From Phytophthora quininea (lineage: Eukaryota > Oomycota > Peronosporomycetes > Peronosporales > Peronosporaceae), in contig JAAVTG010000757.1 of NCBI GenBank assembly GCA_011947345.1, positions 1 through 21,192 of the forward strand: a stretch of DNA of 21,192 bases, read 5' to 3'. Below, piece by piece: positions 1 to 9,352 of the stretch. Below the pieces are notes generated by a model, which saw only the letters and a program-made list of their open reading frames with translations, did not search any database and was not told where the DNA came from. Position numbers and translations under genes: made by a program. Numbering within the stretch: position 1 is the stretch's first letter; each line of letters begins with the position of its first letter.

Positions 1-2429
1 CTTGTGGAAAACGAGTTAAAAACAAATCTAGTCTTCACTTTATCTTTGACTCCGCCTTTCATCTATCTATCGTGTGTCCGTGATAACGGGGTGCAGCATT
101 CGCTGTTGATAAACTTTCGGTAAGCCATAGCATGTTGACACGGTGGCTTCATCGATGTCGCAAGCGGGCACTCACAATTGTACGTCTCGGTGTTGACGGC
201 ATTTTCGCTGTATTTGCGTTTAACAAACACGCAGCCAGGAGTACGGGTCGTGTCTTACACAAACTGCTTATATTTTGCCAGTGCTCTGACGTACTGCTTC
301 TCAACATGTTCCGCTACGAAAAGCGTAGTAAAACGGAGTATTTGGCTCATATCAGCGTCGTACATTCGATTAACTCCAGCACCAACTCGATTGCACCGGT
401 GGAGATATTCATTCTCTGCTCTCTTGTCGCAACCGATCACTGCTTCCACACATTCCTTCATGATCATTTCCGGTTTGACAATCTTTTGAAATGACCGAAC
501 CAATTCTCCACGTGGTTGTTAATGTGCACTTGAAAATGAGGGAGACTGGCGCGTTGATACATCGCCCATTTTTCCGTGCAGTTATTCAAATTCTTCTCAA
601 AGTATGAGTAGAATAATGCAAAGTTCAAGCGCATGTAAAACGCCATCAATGAAAAGTGATTCTCGTCGTAAATTAGCTTGGTAGCTGCGTACACCATGTT
701 GTGAACGATAGCATCCAAGTCCTCGTGATCTTCACTCGAAAATTTTCCATAGCCAGGCTTTCGAGATGCCAAGCCTAAATATTTAATAACATGGAAAGCA
801 CAGAGAAAATTCGCGCGTGTGGAAAATAGGATTGCAACATGCGGATTTCGTTGAGGTCTTTGTCGACCATAATGACCTTCACATTGGCTGAGGACACAGG
901 ATTGACGCGAAGTAGATGATCAGGTGTGCATGTCATATGCCAATCAGAATTACGCTCCAGTAGAGATTGTTGGATGGGCTGACCCTCGCCGTGCTCATCA
1001 ATGATCATAAAAGTGCAAAACTGGTAGTTGCAGCTAGATACCAAGCCCAAAGAGTTAGTAAATGATACATTATAACAAAAATATAAGACGCACGTGTGTG
1101 TCTTGTGAGTACAGTCGACCAACAGGAGCTCTGGAGACCGATTGAACATAGTGCGCATGTGGCGAGAAGATAAATTGATAAGTCCACTTTCTGTAGCACT
1201 AGTTTCATCTACAGTGACAGTGTTGCCATCGTGTGCCGAGAATCCGGCAAGCAAAATAGAGCAAGCGTCGTCGTCACTCGTATCGTGCTTGCTTGCTGTC
1301 TTAAAGGCTTGGACCATATTATCTACATATTTTTGAATGACGTTCTCTCCATGCTTCAACAAATACTCGTAAATCTTAGACCTCTTACATCCAAATCGAA
1401 TCATAGCATCAGCCTCGGTTGCAACAGCGTCATTATGAACACCTCGATTACCGGTGTGCGTTTTGTATTCTTGAGGACCTACAGCGTGATTGTGCTCGAA
1501 CACACCATTCTTCACCTCAAGGAACCAGTGGTCGTCAAAATTCATCTGAACTACGAAGCGAAATGGACAGCCAGCGCTGCGCAAGAATCTCTTGGGCCTA
1601 ATCCCACCTCCACGGTCTTTGACAGGTCACCCGTGAGTGCAGATATATGTCCGTTGATACATTTTCCAATCGGTAGGGACGTACATGACCTGTTTGCCTT
1701 GCTGAGTTGCTTTCGTCGACGCAAGCTTTTTGTTACGAAGCCCACAATTCATTGTTTCGCTGACAGCAATAACTTGGTATGTCCTCGCTTGGTAATCTTT
1801 AAGATAATCAACCCAAGCGTCCCAACTCTCGTGGCGTGACGTGGGGGCGACTACCGGTACGGGAGTGCTGTGAATCTTCACCGTCCGTCGCGTTGTATTG
1901 CGAGGCGTTTTGATCTGTCCAAATGCAAAGGGTGAATGGGTATTAGCTACCACACATGATGGACAGTCAATGAGACGTAGCATACCACGACCGCGTCGCT
2001 CTGCTCATTTTCTTCTGTGTTTCCCAGCGAACCAGTTCCTGTGAACTGTTCAGCCGGAATGCTTCCTCTATTTGCGATGGAAATTGGCCGGTCAGGTGTA
2101 GCTTCACCTTCAACATGATCTTCTGCTACAGACGATACCTCCGCTTGCCGTCTTGGTTGCACAGGTAACAACATAGCGCTGCGAAGCGGTGCTGTGCAGC
2201 TCTTCGGTGTCTTCTGCCCGACAACGCTGCTGCTACCGGATGAGTCAAAATGGTCAGGTGTAGTTTCGATGGATTTACGGTGCTCATTTGGTTTTAGGGA
2301 AAGAGCCGGAGAGAGCCAGACCGTGCGTTTCTTTGATTCAGTAAGGAAACATATATTTCCCGCGTGTGTGGCGCACACAAATATCGACTCTGCACCTTTT
2401 TTCAAAGTTTTGGGCCAAATGAGTGGCAT
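1..2429 (-). pseudogene. MULE transposase relic (minus strand, runs off left edge)
   Basis: This is a Mutator-like (MULE) DDE transposase, which would cut and paste its own element. Reading right to left it has a polar N-terminus (2429-1986), a probable 71-nt intron (1985-1915, GTATGC...GGACAG with TAGCTAATAC as branch site), a FAR1/WRKY-GCM1-like zinc region (CTHG near 1635, GCPFRF near 1570, HNH near 1500), the first catalytic Asp in LLLVDCTHKTH, the second in VKVIMVDKDLNE, a CAFHV motif, a candidate acidic residue in NNHVENWF, and a SWIM finger (CECP...CQH, about 190-120). Frame changes lie near 806-809 and 495-496; each is fixed by adding one base to a homopolymer. In-frame stops at 1627-1629, 255-257 and 63-65 remain, so it is likely dead. 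The start is uncertain: ATG at 2429 is the most upstream, but it lies only about 60 bp from the opposing gene. The C-terminus is outside the window. Confidence 0.8.
1915..1985 (-). other. probable intron in the minus-strand MULE gene
   Basis: On the minus strand the sequence has GTATGC as donor, TAGCTAATAC as branch-like site and TTTGGACAG as acceptor. Removing the 71 nt joins the reading frame that ends in ...SDAVV to the frame starting IKTPRNTT with no phase change. This explains why the N-terminal ORF and the transposase ORF sit in different frames, without needing an indel. Confidence 0.6.
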
Positions 2430-2492
2430 TCAAGAATCTCCCCCCTCCTCCCTTCAGCACGCAAGCGGAAAGGCTGCGCGAACGCCATGAAG

Positions 2493-2560
2493 GTTTGTGC
2501 TGTCGATGCCGGCATTCATGTACCTTGGTTGATTCTAACAAATGTGCTGCTGTAATGTAG
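2493..2560 (+). other. probable intron 1 of the plus-strand MULE gene
   Basis: Donor GTTTGT follows ATGAAG; the acceptor is TGTAATGTAG, with a TTCTAACA branch-like site about 30 nt upstream. Removing 68 nt joins a basic stretch ending ANAMK to PSPHAKYVPPQ in frame. The non-canonical donor (GTTTGT) makes this less certain than the later introns. Confidence 0.45.
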
Positions 2561-5124
2561 CCCTCTCCTCACGCCAAGTACGTGCCGCCACAACTGCTTG
2601 CGGGCCGGCCGCAAGAAAAGTCGACTGTCGAAGGTACTGAGGTTGTGGAACGTGAGCGAGCGATGGAGGAGCGCCGTGCGCTGGTTCGATCACGTGTGAA
2701 GGCGACGCAAGCATAGTGGTAGGGGCGGTTGTGCCACCTCTCGATCGGAAGGCCTTTCAGGCGCATCGTGCTAAGCACCTCGCTCGCGCAACCGCTCAAG
2801 CTGCAGAAGCGAAGGCTAGAGCTTGGAGCGATGATGTCGCTCTTCAACTGACTTTGCGAGGTCTTACAAAATTGACACGGGCGTTGCAGAGGAGTTTGCG
2901 GGTCGCGGGCGTCGCGGCCACCACTATTGAAGAAACCGCCTCAAAGCAAGACGTCGGCAGGAAAGATAGAGATGACGCTTCTGAGAACGGAGCAAAAGGC
3001 GGTGACGACGACGAATCCAGCGACTCAAGGGAAGCCACCGACAAAAAGGGAGAACGCGGAGACGAGAAAACTGATGGCACTGCCGAGAAAGAAGCGAGGA
3101 GGAGAGCTCCAGCGGGACTGATGACAGTGCTGAAGAAGAATCTAGCGCCGGCGAAGAACCTAGCAACGAGGAGAAAGATGACGAGGAAGAGGAAGCTGAC
3201 GACGAGGTGGAAGTTGGCGAGGTAGAGTCGGGCAGTGAGGAAGAAGTAACAGGATCCACACCAAATGAACACCGAAAGTTGACCGGTAAAAATTACAAAC
3301 GTGGTGCGGTGGAACGCGGGTCCAGTGATGATGAAAGTGGTTCATCCATGGAGAGATTTCCGTGTCGCTGGGTGTTTTGGGAGGCTTTCAAGAGCGCCTT
3401 TGCTGATTTTCAAGCTCGCACGTTCCAGCTATTCTCAACTCGGACGAGTACTTCCGTGGCAAGTCGCAACGACCAGATTCGGCGTTATGCGTGAAAGAAA
3501 CAAGCGAAGGTAAAGCGCAAGAAGACGGTAGTGCGATGACGCGGAGCTGGACCTGATACCCGTGGAAATGATAACCTATTGCAAGACGCTGACGTGTACG
3601 CACGGGCAGACATATAAAGCTCGAGGTGCAGGCCACAGGAAGCACAAGAAGATTCGTTCGACGGCATGCTCTGCTCGGGTGAACGTCCGAGTGGCCAAGC
3701 TCAAGCAATCAAGCTGGTTAGTGGCCGTCAATGCTAGTGGCTATCACAATCACCATGTTACCAAGCACCAGTGGTGCAACTACGCTGAGAACCGCACCAT
3801 CACAGATCCTGTTTTGGAAAACGACGTCGCCAGGCTCCGGAAAGCCGGTGCTCCTGTTCAAGGGATTTTTCAGTACTTTCGGAGTCAAACAAGTAAGTTT
3901 GATGCTGGTCTGGTATATAATCTGTGTTTATTGTGTGCTGATTATCATTTTTGTCGACGTTTAACAGATAAGCAGACAACGCTCAAAGATGTCCACAACA
4001 TGGTGCAGAGGCTGTAAAAGAAGGAGCACAACGGTTTCACGGATGCGCAGCGTGCACGGAAGGTTTTGGACGAGTTTTGCGAACAGTCTGCTGGAAACGC
4101 GCTGAGATCGACGTGGATAGCGAGACCAAGATTGCCAACGTGGTGGTTTTTCAAAGCGCGATGATGAAGGGACTATTCCAGGCGTTCCCAGAAGTGATCC
4201 TCGTCGACTCCACGCACAACACCAATACCAATCGCTACAAGCTCTTTAGTTTTGCGGTGCATAACGTCTTTGGCGAGGTATCGTAGCTTTGCTTGCTCTA
4301 TGAGTAATATTTCAGTCTAATTGTTACGTGTTTGTTAAGGTTAATATGTGCATCACGCGCTACTGCAAAAGGAGGAGAAGGACAACTTGCGCAAAGTGAC
4401 GAAAAACTTCATCGCTAACAACCCGGCGTGCAAGAACATCAAAGTAATTGTGACAGTTAAGGCAATGCACGAGAAGGATTTTTACGCGAGGCTTTCCCCG
4501 TGCGCGGCAGCTACTCTTCCAGTGGCACGTGACTACTTGGCTGAAAAAGCAAGTGGATAAGCTAGCTCCAAGAGACGTGAAGAACGACATCAAAGGTATA
4601 ATGAGTGCCTTGGTGTACGCGCGCGACCCACAAGATTACCAAGACGCAAAAGACGCCTTGCTGGTCAAGCTGGGCAACGATCCAAACCATGTCCTGTATA
4701 AGTTCGTTATCGACAATTAGGACTGTAGTCAAGATGAATGGGTGTCTTACCGCCGAGGAAATGTTCCTTACCTAAACAACAACACGAACAACAGACCGGA
4801 AACCAAGTGGGGAAACTTAAGCTGGTGGTGGAGCCTACTTTTAGTGTCGACAAGTTGGTGACCACGCTGACCACGCTGCAAAATTACGCTGAGGAGCGTT
4901 ACATCGCCGAGTTCCACTGGGTTGGTAGTCGTCGTGAGTCAAGTGACGATCCTGAGCTCGGGTCTTTAGCCATTCAGCTGAGTGGGTACGCGTTCGACAT
5001 GGTGGCAGAACAGCATAAATTTGCTGTAGGCCCCCGAGCAGAAAACGACGTCGACAGCTCCGTGCCCGACAAGGCGGTGCTGACGACTGCTATCACCGGC
5101 GTCAAGAATACCATTAATACGAAG

Positions 5125-5203
5125 GTAATTTGGTTCGTATCCGGTTTATTTTTGTGTGTGTCCGGTGTCGTAACTAACGTTTTCGTTGCGTGTTATTCTT
5201 TAG
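5125..5203 (+). other. intron in the plus-strand MULE gene, just before the SWIM finger
   Basis: GTAATT donor, TAACTAAC branch-like site at about 5171 and TTCTTTAG acceptor give a 79-nt phase-0 intron. Its removal brings the upstream helix-rich region directly onto TSQCDYVFMPTCLLPCRH, the zinc-binding SWIM motif. Similar short introns are seen at 3893-3967 (GTAAGT...TTTAACAG), 4278-4339 (GTATCG...GTTAAG) and 6399-6475 (GTATGA...CTACAG with AACTAACAC). Confidence 0.7.
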
Positions 5204-6629
5204 ACAAGTCAATGCGATTATGTATTCATGCCGACATGCCTTCTGCCTTGTCGTCATGTCATGTGTTTCCGCTTCAAGCACAACTACGAGACTGTCATTC
5301 CACCTATGCGAACATTTTCGGGTCGCTGGATCACTCACAACCGTGTGAACGACATCAGTGAAGGTAACGTGGGCCAAGGTGTCATTCAAGTCTTTAGTCG
5401 TAGCGAAACAAGTCTCACTGCGCTAGCCTTCCGGGACAAATATATTGGTGCCAAGGCAATCGCATGGCTCTTCAGCAGACACCTACTTTTCGCGTGGGTA
5501 TGAAGTGGATGGAAGCGTTTTGTGAAGCATTGCAGAGCGGCAAACTGCCAGACTTCGTGGTCCAAGAGGCAAATCTCGGTGCAGCATTTTCAATTGGAAG
5601 TGGTCGTGCTGCTCAACCTACGTTTAGCACGCCTGGTTCATTCCGAAGTGCCACGTCGTCCCATGCTCGTCTACAAGAAAAAAAAGAAGACGCTGGTGCT
5701 TGTGAGAGCGAGGCGGGCGCCACCCCAGCAGAGAATTCGAGTGCCACGCTGATAGTTGACCGCGACAATAATTCAAAACCTGAACGGTCTATCACAGCAT
5801 TGACACCGGACGTCGCCATATCAACACCGAATACACCGCAGCTGGGAACACAAGATGCTCTTTTCACTTTCGCATCTCCTCCACGGACACCAGGTCTCTC
5901 TCGCCGTGACAAGCGCCGTCTGGGAGGAGCAAAAGCGCTCAAAGATGCTCGAGAGGTTGCGATGCGGATTTTCGAAGGAAAGAAGACTCGTCAGGCTAAG
6001 TCCAACGATGTGGCTGTACTTCTGGACGGGCCGTACAGCATGAGCTCAGCCAAAGCTATGCTTGACGCTTTTGACATGACTGACTGCGAAGTCAAAGACT
6101 CTGCTACCATTCGTCGCTAAAACGTAGGGCAAGACGTTCCTGTTGTCGAAGCAATCCCCCAGCTGGACAAGATACGACAAGCCATTGACGCGATCAAGGC
6201 AACTAGCAACGACGATCTTCTTGCCTACTGGCCTGACCACGGGTGCGCCACACTTGACCAACTTGAGGCGATGGCTAACATCATTGAAGCTCGCAATAAC
6301 TTCCGCTTGGTGATATTTACAATGGATTGGATCGACACCGTGGAGTGGCACATTTTTAACATCCGAGCTCCATTCGGCGACACGCGCAACGTTGTGAAGG
6401 TATGATATATTCTACAACATAATATCCACCGGAAGTCTACCAAACTAACACAACATTGTTATGACATGTCTACAGAAAACCCATAAGGAGTCTGTGAAAA
6501 GCCTGAACCTGAAAAACACGAGCGTTGGTGGGGAGTTGATAGCTGGGAACAAACTGCTTCGCTTTCGAGGCGATATTTGGCTGAACACAACGTGCATTTG
6601 TGGCGATGTGAATTGTGTTTTTCTATGGA

Positions 6630-6639
6630 TCGCGCTGTG
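6630..6639 (+). repeat. left copy of 10-bp target-site duplication
   Basis: TCGCGCTGTG occurs here and again at 8157-8166, exactly bracketing the non-coding segment that splits the Ulp1 domain. Both copies have the same codon phase (xTC GCG CTG TGx). A 9-10 bp duplication is the size made by Mutator-type transposition. Confidence 0.55.
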
Positions 6640-8156
6640 GAGAGTTTACATATGGAGTTTACTATGGAGCTAGTGTTGGATGTCATGTTCAAGAGATGAA
6701 GAAGTGTGCGATAAAACGTGTCGCTTGGGAGAAGGCGGGGATGTGCTGTCCTACCGAGGATGGGCCCTCAAGACCAGGAAGTGCGCCCAAGAAAATATAT
6801 TCTTGAAAGGCACGCCCAAGAAATGGCGTGTCCTAGGAATGCACGCTGAAGGAATCTCCGCACTTGGAATGTACGCCCAAAAGCGCATTGCCTTGAGCGC
6901 GAGTGCACGTTACATCCTGGTCACCCCTCGCCCTTAAACGGGTCGCCAAGAACCAAGGTATAAACTGCCACAGCGAATGGTATTCCTGTGTGCAACCCGT
7001 CTCGCCTTGGCTAACCTCAAGATGTGTGAGGCAAGGACCTGTAAATCCCCAAGCTTCCCAAGTGACCCTAGAAGCACAGCTGCCGCCCAAGCCCCAGGAA
7101 GTTCTTGGGTGAACATTCCAAGGGTATATTTCTTGGGCGGCCATTTCTTCGATGGAGATTCTCTTGGATGGAGATTTCTTCGATGGAGATTTTCTCTTGG
7201 ACGTGGATTCTGGCATTTAGCGAGAATTCGCATTCACCATGAAACCAGTGGTTTGTACCCAGAATGTTTACGCCACAGATGATTTGAAAAACGACGAACC
7301 CATGATAAGTGGCCGTCATCAAGTCAAGCATACTAAGATCAAGACTAATTCGTATCCTAATGACTGCGGCCAAGATCTGCGGAAGAGCTGCAGATCTACT
7401 AGCTATAAGAGATATCAATCAGAGAGTTCTTTTGCCCTGTACTGCACAAGCACCAGTTGGTGCTCTTTGCGTGTTAGTGCTAAAGTGACCTGCTGCTCCC
7501 CGCCCGTTTGTTAAGTCCAATTGGGAGGGAGTCTACGCGCCCGACCATTTTGTTTACTAGTTGGGCGTCTGTCTTGCAGGCCAACCCATTTCATATTAAA
7601 ACTACGCTCAAGCGGCTGGATAGCAGTCGCCGCTTGAGTTTGCTTTGGGACTGCGTCTTACAACGTTCTGAATTGGGATTTGTATAGACTGATCTGTGTG
7701 TTCCTTCGATTAAAGGTGGTGCGCGTTTGCTGAACCAAGTCCAAGACTTTCCAGGTTTCTTGGACGTTGGATTGAACCTGGTGTGAGACCCCCGACCAAG
7801 GGTCTGTAAGAATAAGTGTCGGCTGTATATTTGCATAAGGGTCTCTCTGTATATTGATTATCTGTGATTGCTGGTTCTTCTTGAACTTGCAGTCCAAGAA
7901 CCCCGTCTCTTCAACTGCCGCCCAAGAAAAGTGGGCTGCAGGGGAACAATTGTGGGCAAACTAATTCATCTAACACTCTTTTGTGTCTTTGACTGTGAAA
8001 GGCCATTCGATAGATTAAACGCAGAATCCAAGGGTCGAACCTATAGGGATTCACGAGGTGCACACGCCAATCCTTCAACGGCAGCTCCAAGAACCGCCGC
8101 TGAAGGAGTTCACAACTGATCTCGGTTCACCAAGATCCTGGCCACGTTGCCACAGC
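6640..8156. mobile_element. nested non-coding insertion inside the Ulp1 domain (~1.5 kb)
   Basis: No credible gene is seen in this stretch. The short ORFs have biased composition and no recognisable domain. It carries degenerate ~15-bp repeats built on CCAAGAA: in forward orientation at about 6780-6910 (CCCAAGAA, CCTAGGAA, CTGAAGGAA...) and in reverse orientation at about 7095-7215 (TTTCTTGGATGGAGA-like). It could therefore fold back on itself. A hairpin at 7744-7771 (GTCCAAGA/TCTTGGAC) has the same theme. Near the right end a 12-bp stem (8071-8082 with 8096-8107, one mismatch) is followed 8 nt later by CTGA at 8116-8119 and then T, as at Helitron 3' ends. No terminal inverted repeats match at the 10-bp-repeat boundaries, so the class is open: a non-TIR MULE or MITE-like element, or a Helitron-like one. 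Confidence 0.5.
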
Positions 8157-8166
8157 TCGCGCTGTG
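8157..8166 (+). repeat. right copy of 10-bp target-site duplication
   Basis: This is the second TCGCGCTGTG, identical to 6630-6639. Immediately downstream the Ulp1 reading frame resumes (CNNHPWTEK...). It also forms half of a local palindrome (CACAGC-TCGC-GCTGTG, 8151-8166), which slightly weakens its value as a duplication. Confidence 0.5.
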
Positions 8167-9256
8167 CAACAATCACCCCTGGACGGAAAAGATCACCAGA
8201 GTTCCGCCACACATTGTAGCTGGAGTGATGTTCCTGAAGGAAAAATATCCACACGTCGGTGTGGTAAGCCCAAATTTCCACGAGATGACATCTCTCGAGC
8301 AGAAACGGCGTGTTGCTGGTGGCTTCGGAGCTGGTGATGCTGCCAACAAGCGTCTCGTTGGTGTTGTGAACACCGGTCATCATTGGTGCGCATTTTTGGT
8401 GGACAAGGAGTCCCAAGTTTGCTACCTGTTTGACCCGTATCAACTATCATCAAACTACAGTGAAGTGAAGAAGAGTGTGCGCTACACCATTGAGCCTATG
8501 CTGCAAATGCAGGATGAACTGGTTTACGAAGAGATCGATTGGTTCACGCAGACAGTGTTTCCTGTAGAGTGTGGTGCCTGGTTATTCTGGAGCTCAAGCT
8601 CTCAAACGCAGCGTAGGGTGATTGTCTCTCCAGTGTCGTTCCCTGCTTGCGGATGCGTTTACTGTTTAAGTGCATTGATCTCACGACTGATTTCCCTGTC
8701 ATGCAAAAGGAGGATTGAGATAGCGAAGGTTTAGCGTTTGTTTTTGTTTGGTAATACGTGTGAATAGCATCTCTGCATCTCCTAACGTTGTACCATTACT
8801 CTTCCAACCTCGGAAAACCGACGTCGGAGACTCATGTCTCCTTTATTCTTCGTAACTTAGAAAAGCGAGGTTGGAAACGTGATGGTAAGGTAGTTTTGTG
8901 TTGCCACCGAATTGATACCGGACGAACACAAAAGCGGCAGCAACACTGAAATCGACAAGTCCTCAATTTCACAAATATCAAAATCTCCATTGACGCTCGT
9001 GCTGCAGCCTTGTCATTTACTTTAGCTTCCCCATCTCATGCAAAATGACCAAAACCACCTGCTTGAAGCGGGGACGTAGCAAATGCAGTTTTAGCAAAAA
9101 CAAATACTGTGAGTTCCCAAACACAAGACCGGTCTTACGTGTATACGCCGAATAGTGGTCCTTACATTATCCGGTAGACGCAGGTTCGTCCTCTTCTGCC
9201 GGCAGAGGTGTTTGTGTAATAAGACTTCTTTCCCTGAAACAACATGAAACAACATT

Positions 9257-9307
9257 TTTATTAGCCAATAAAAACGCACCCTACAAAACACTTTATTAGC
9301 CAATAAA
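9257..9307 (+). promoter_or_regulatory. duplicated CCAAT-box motif TTTATTAGCCAATAAA
   Basis: Two exact 16-bp copies lie at 9257-9272 and 9292-9307, each with a CCAAT core, 46-96 bp upstream of ATG 9353. Exact duplication at this distance from a start codon suggests binding sites for a CCAAT-binding (NF-Y-like) factor. No experiment supports this. A terminal-repeat origin is an alternative. Confidence 0.35.
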
Positions 9308-9323
9308 TGGCTTTGTAGAAAAA

Positions 9324-9330
9324 CTCATTC
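9324..9330 (+). promoter_or_regulatory. oomycete initiator-like site CTCATTC
   Basis: The established oomycete initiator consensus is close to (C/T)TCATTCC. CTCATTC lies 22 bp upstream of ATG 9353 and downstream of the duplicated CCAAT motifs, a usual position for a transcription start in these compact genes. Short motif, so moderate to low certainty. Confidence 0.35.
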
Positions 9331-9352
9331 AGTCGTAGAAATTGGTCTGAAT

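Larger units (their letters stand above)
2487..6398 (+). pseudogene. MULE transposase with SWIM finger (decayed)
   Basis: The path starts near ATG 2487, which is followed two codons later by a 68-nt intron, or further upstream in the same frame. It continues as a basic/Ala-rich stretch (2561-2900) and a strongly acidic Glu/Asp run (about 3080-3260). The zinc N-domain follows (LTCTHG near 3595, HNH-like YHNHH near 3745), then the MULE core: first Asp in VILVDSTHNTN (about 4195-4225), second catalytic position in VIVTVKAMHE with Val at 4456-4458 instead of Asp, FQWHV near 4520, and candidate Glu in NNRPETKW near 4795. A SWIM-like finger (MPTCLLPCRHV, 5228-5260) lies just after a 79-nt intron. 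An S/T/P-rich linker ends in a basic segment. Stops at 4015-4017, 4718-4720 and 6118-6120 interrupt it, with many one-base frame breaks. The lost Asp and the stops indicate an inactive copy. Confidence 0.75.
2487..8734 (+). mobile_element. MULE with fused transposase-SWIM-Ulp1 gene, carrying a nested insertion
   Basis: This is the coding extent of a Mutator-like element on the plus strand. One long, repeatedly broken reading path runs through an acidic N-terminus, a MULE core, a SWIM finger, an S/T/P-rich linker and a C48 (Ulp1) protease. Introns are recognisable at 2493-2560, 3893-3967, 4278-4339, 5125-5203 and 6399-6475, so the gene is eukaryotic and spliced. I could not find terminal inverted repeats or an outer target duplication. 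The true element ends are therefore unknown and the limits given are those of the gene. It lies head to head with the minus-strand MULE relic. Fusion of Ulp1-like proteases to MULE transposases is known from plants (for example KAONASHI-type elements). Here it seems to be an oomycete counterpart. Confidence 0.65.
6476..8734 (+). pseudogene. Ulp1/C48 SUMO-protease domain of the MULE protein, split by an insertion
   Basis: This is the C-terminal cysteine-protease domain of the Ulp1 family (peptidase family C48, SUMO/ubiquitin-like deconjugation), fused to the transposase. The N-terminal part (6476-6639) has the family's substrate-groove motif as DIWLNTTCIC. The catalytic part (8167-8734) has His in NTGHHWCAFLVD, Asp in YLFDPYQ and the nucleophile Cys in VECGAWLFW. 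The expected triad order His-Asp-Cys is therefore visible. Between them lie about 1.5 kb of unrelated DNA. Removing 6640-8166 joins both parts in the same frame at a duplicated TCGCGCTGTG. After CGAWLFW the reading becomes Ser-rich and probably leaves the true frame. The true C-terminus may lie in a further short exon (CIDLTTDFPVMQKED, about 8670-8715). No transposon-encoded Ulp1 substrate can be deduced. Confidence 0.7.
8735..9352. other. intergenic region with two fold-back sequences and paired CCAAT motifs
   Basis: No gene is seen here. A 22-bp imperfect inverted repeat (8791-8812 against 8866-8887; 19 of 22 positions pair, including a perfect TTCCAACCTCG/CGAGGTTGGAA) encloses a smaller perfect hairpin, GGAGAC-TCAT-GTCTCC. 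A second stem (GTGTTGCCACCG near 8898 with CGGCAGCAACAC near 8937) follows. These may be remains of a small fold-back element or of the MULE's 3' terminus. At the right end TTTATTAGCCAATAAA occurs twice, 35 bp apart, upstream of the next gene. Confidence 0.5.

Noticed and set aside
2844..3272. Minus-strand Ser/Phe-rich ORF (142 codons)
   Set aside because: It is the complement of the acidic GAG/GAC-rich coding stretch of the plus-strand MULE. Ser and Phe/Leu runs are what such a stretch gives when read backwards.
8015..8060. tRNA/SINE-like B box (GGGTCGAACC)
   Set aside because: No A box at the right distance, no cloverleaf can be formed, and no SINE tail is seen.
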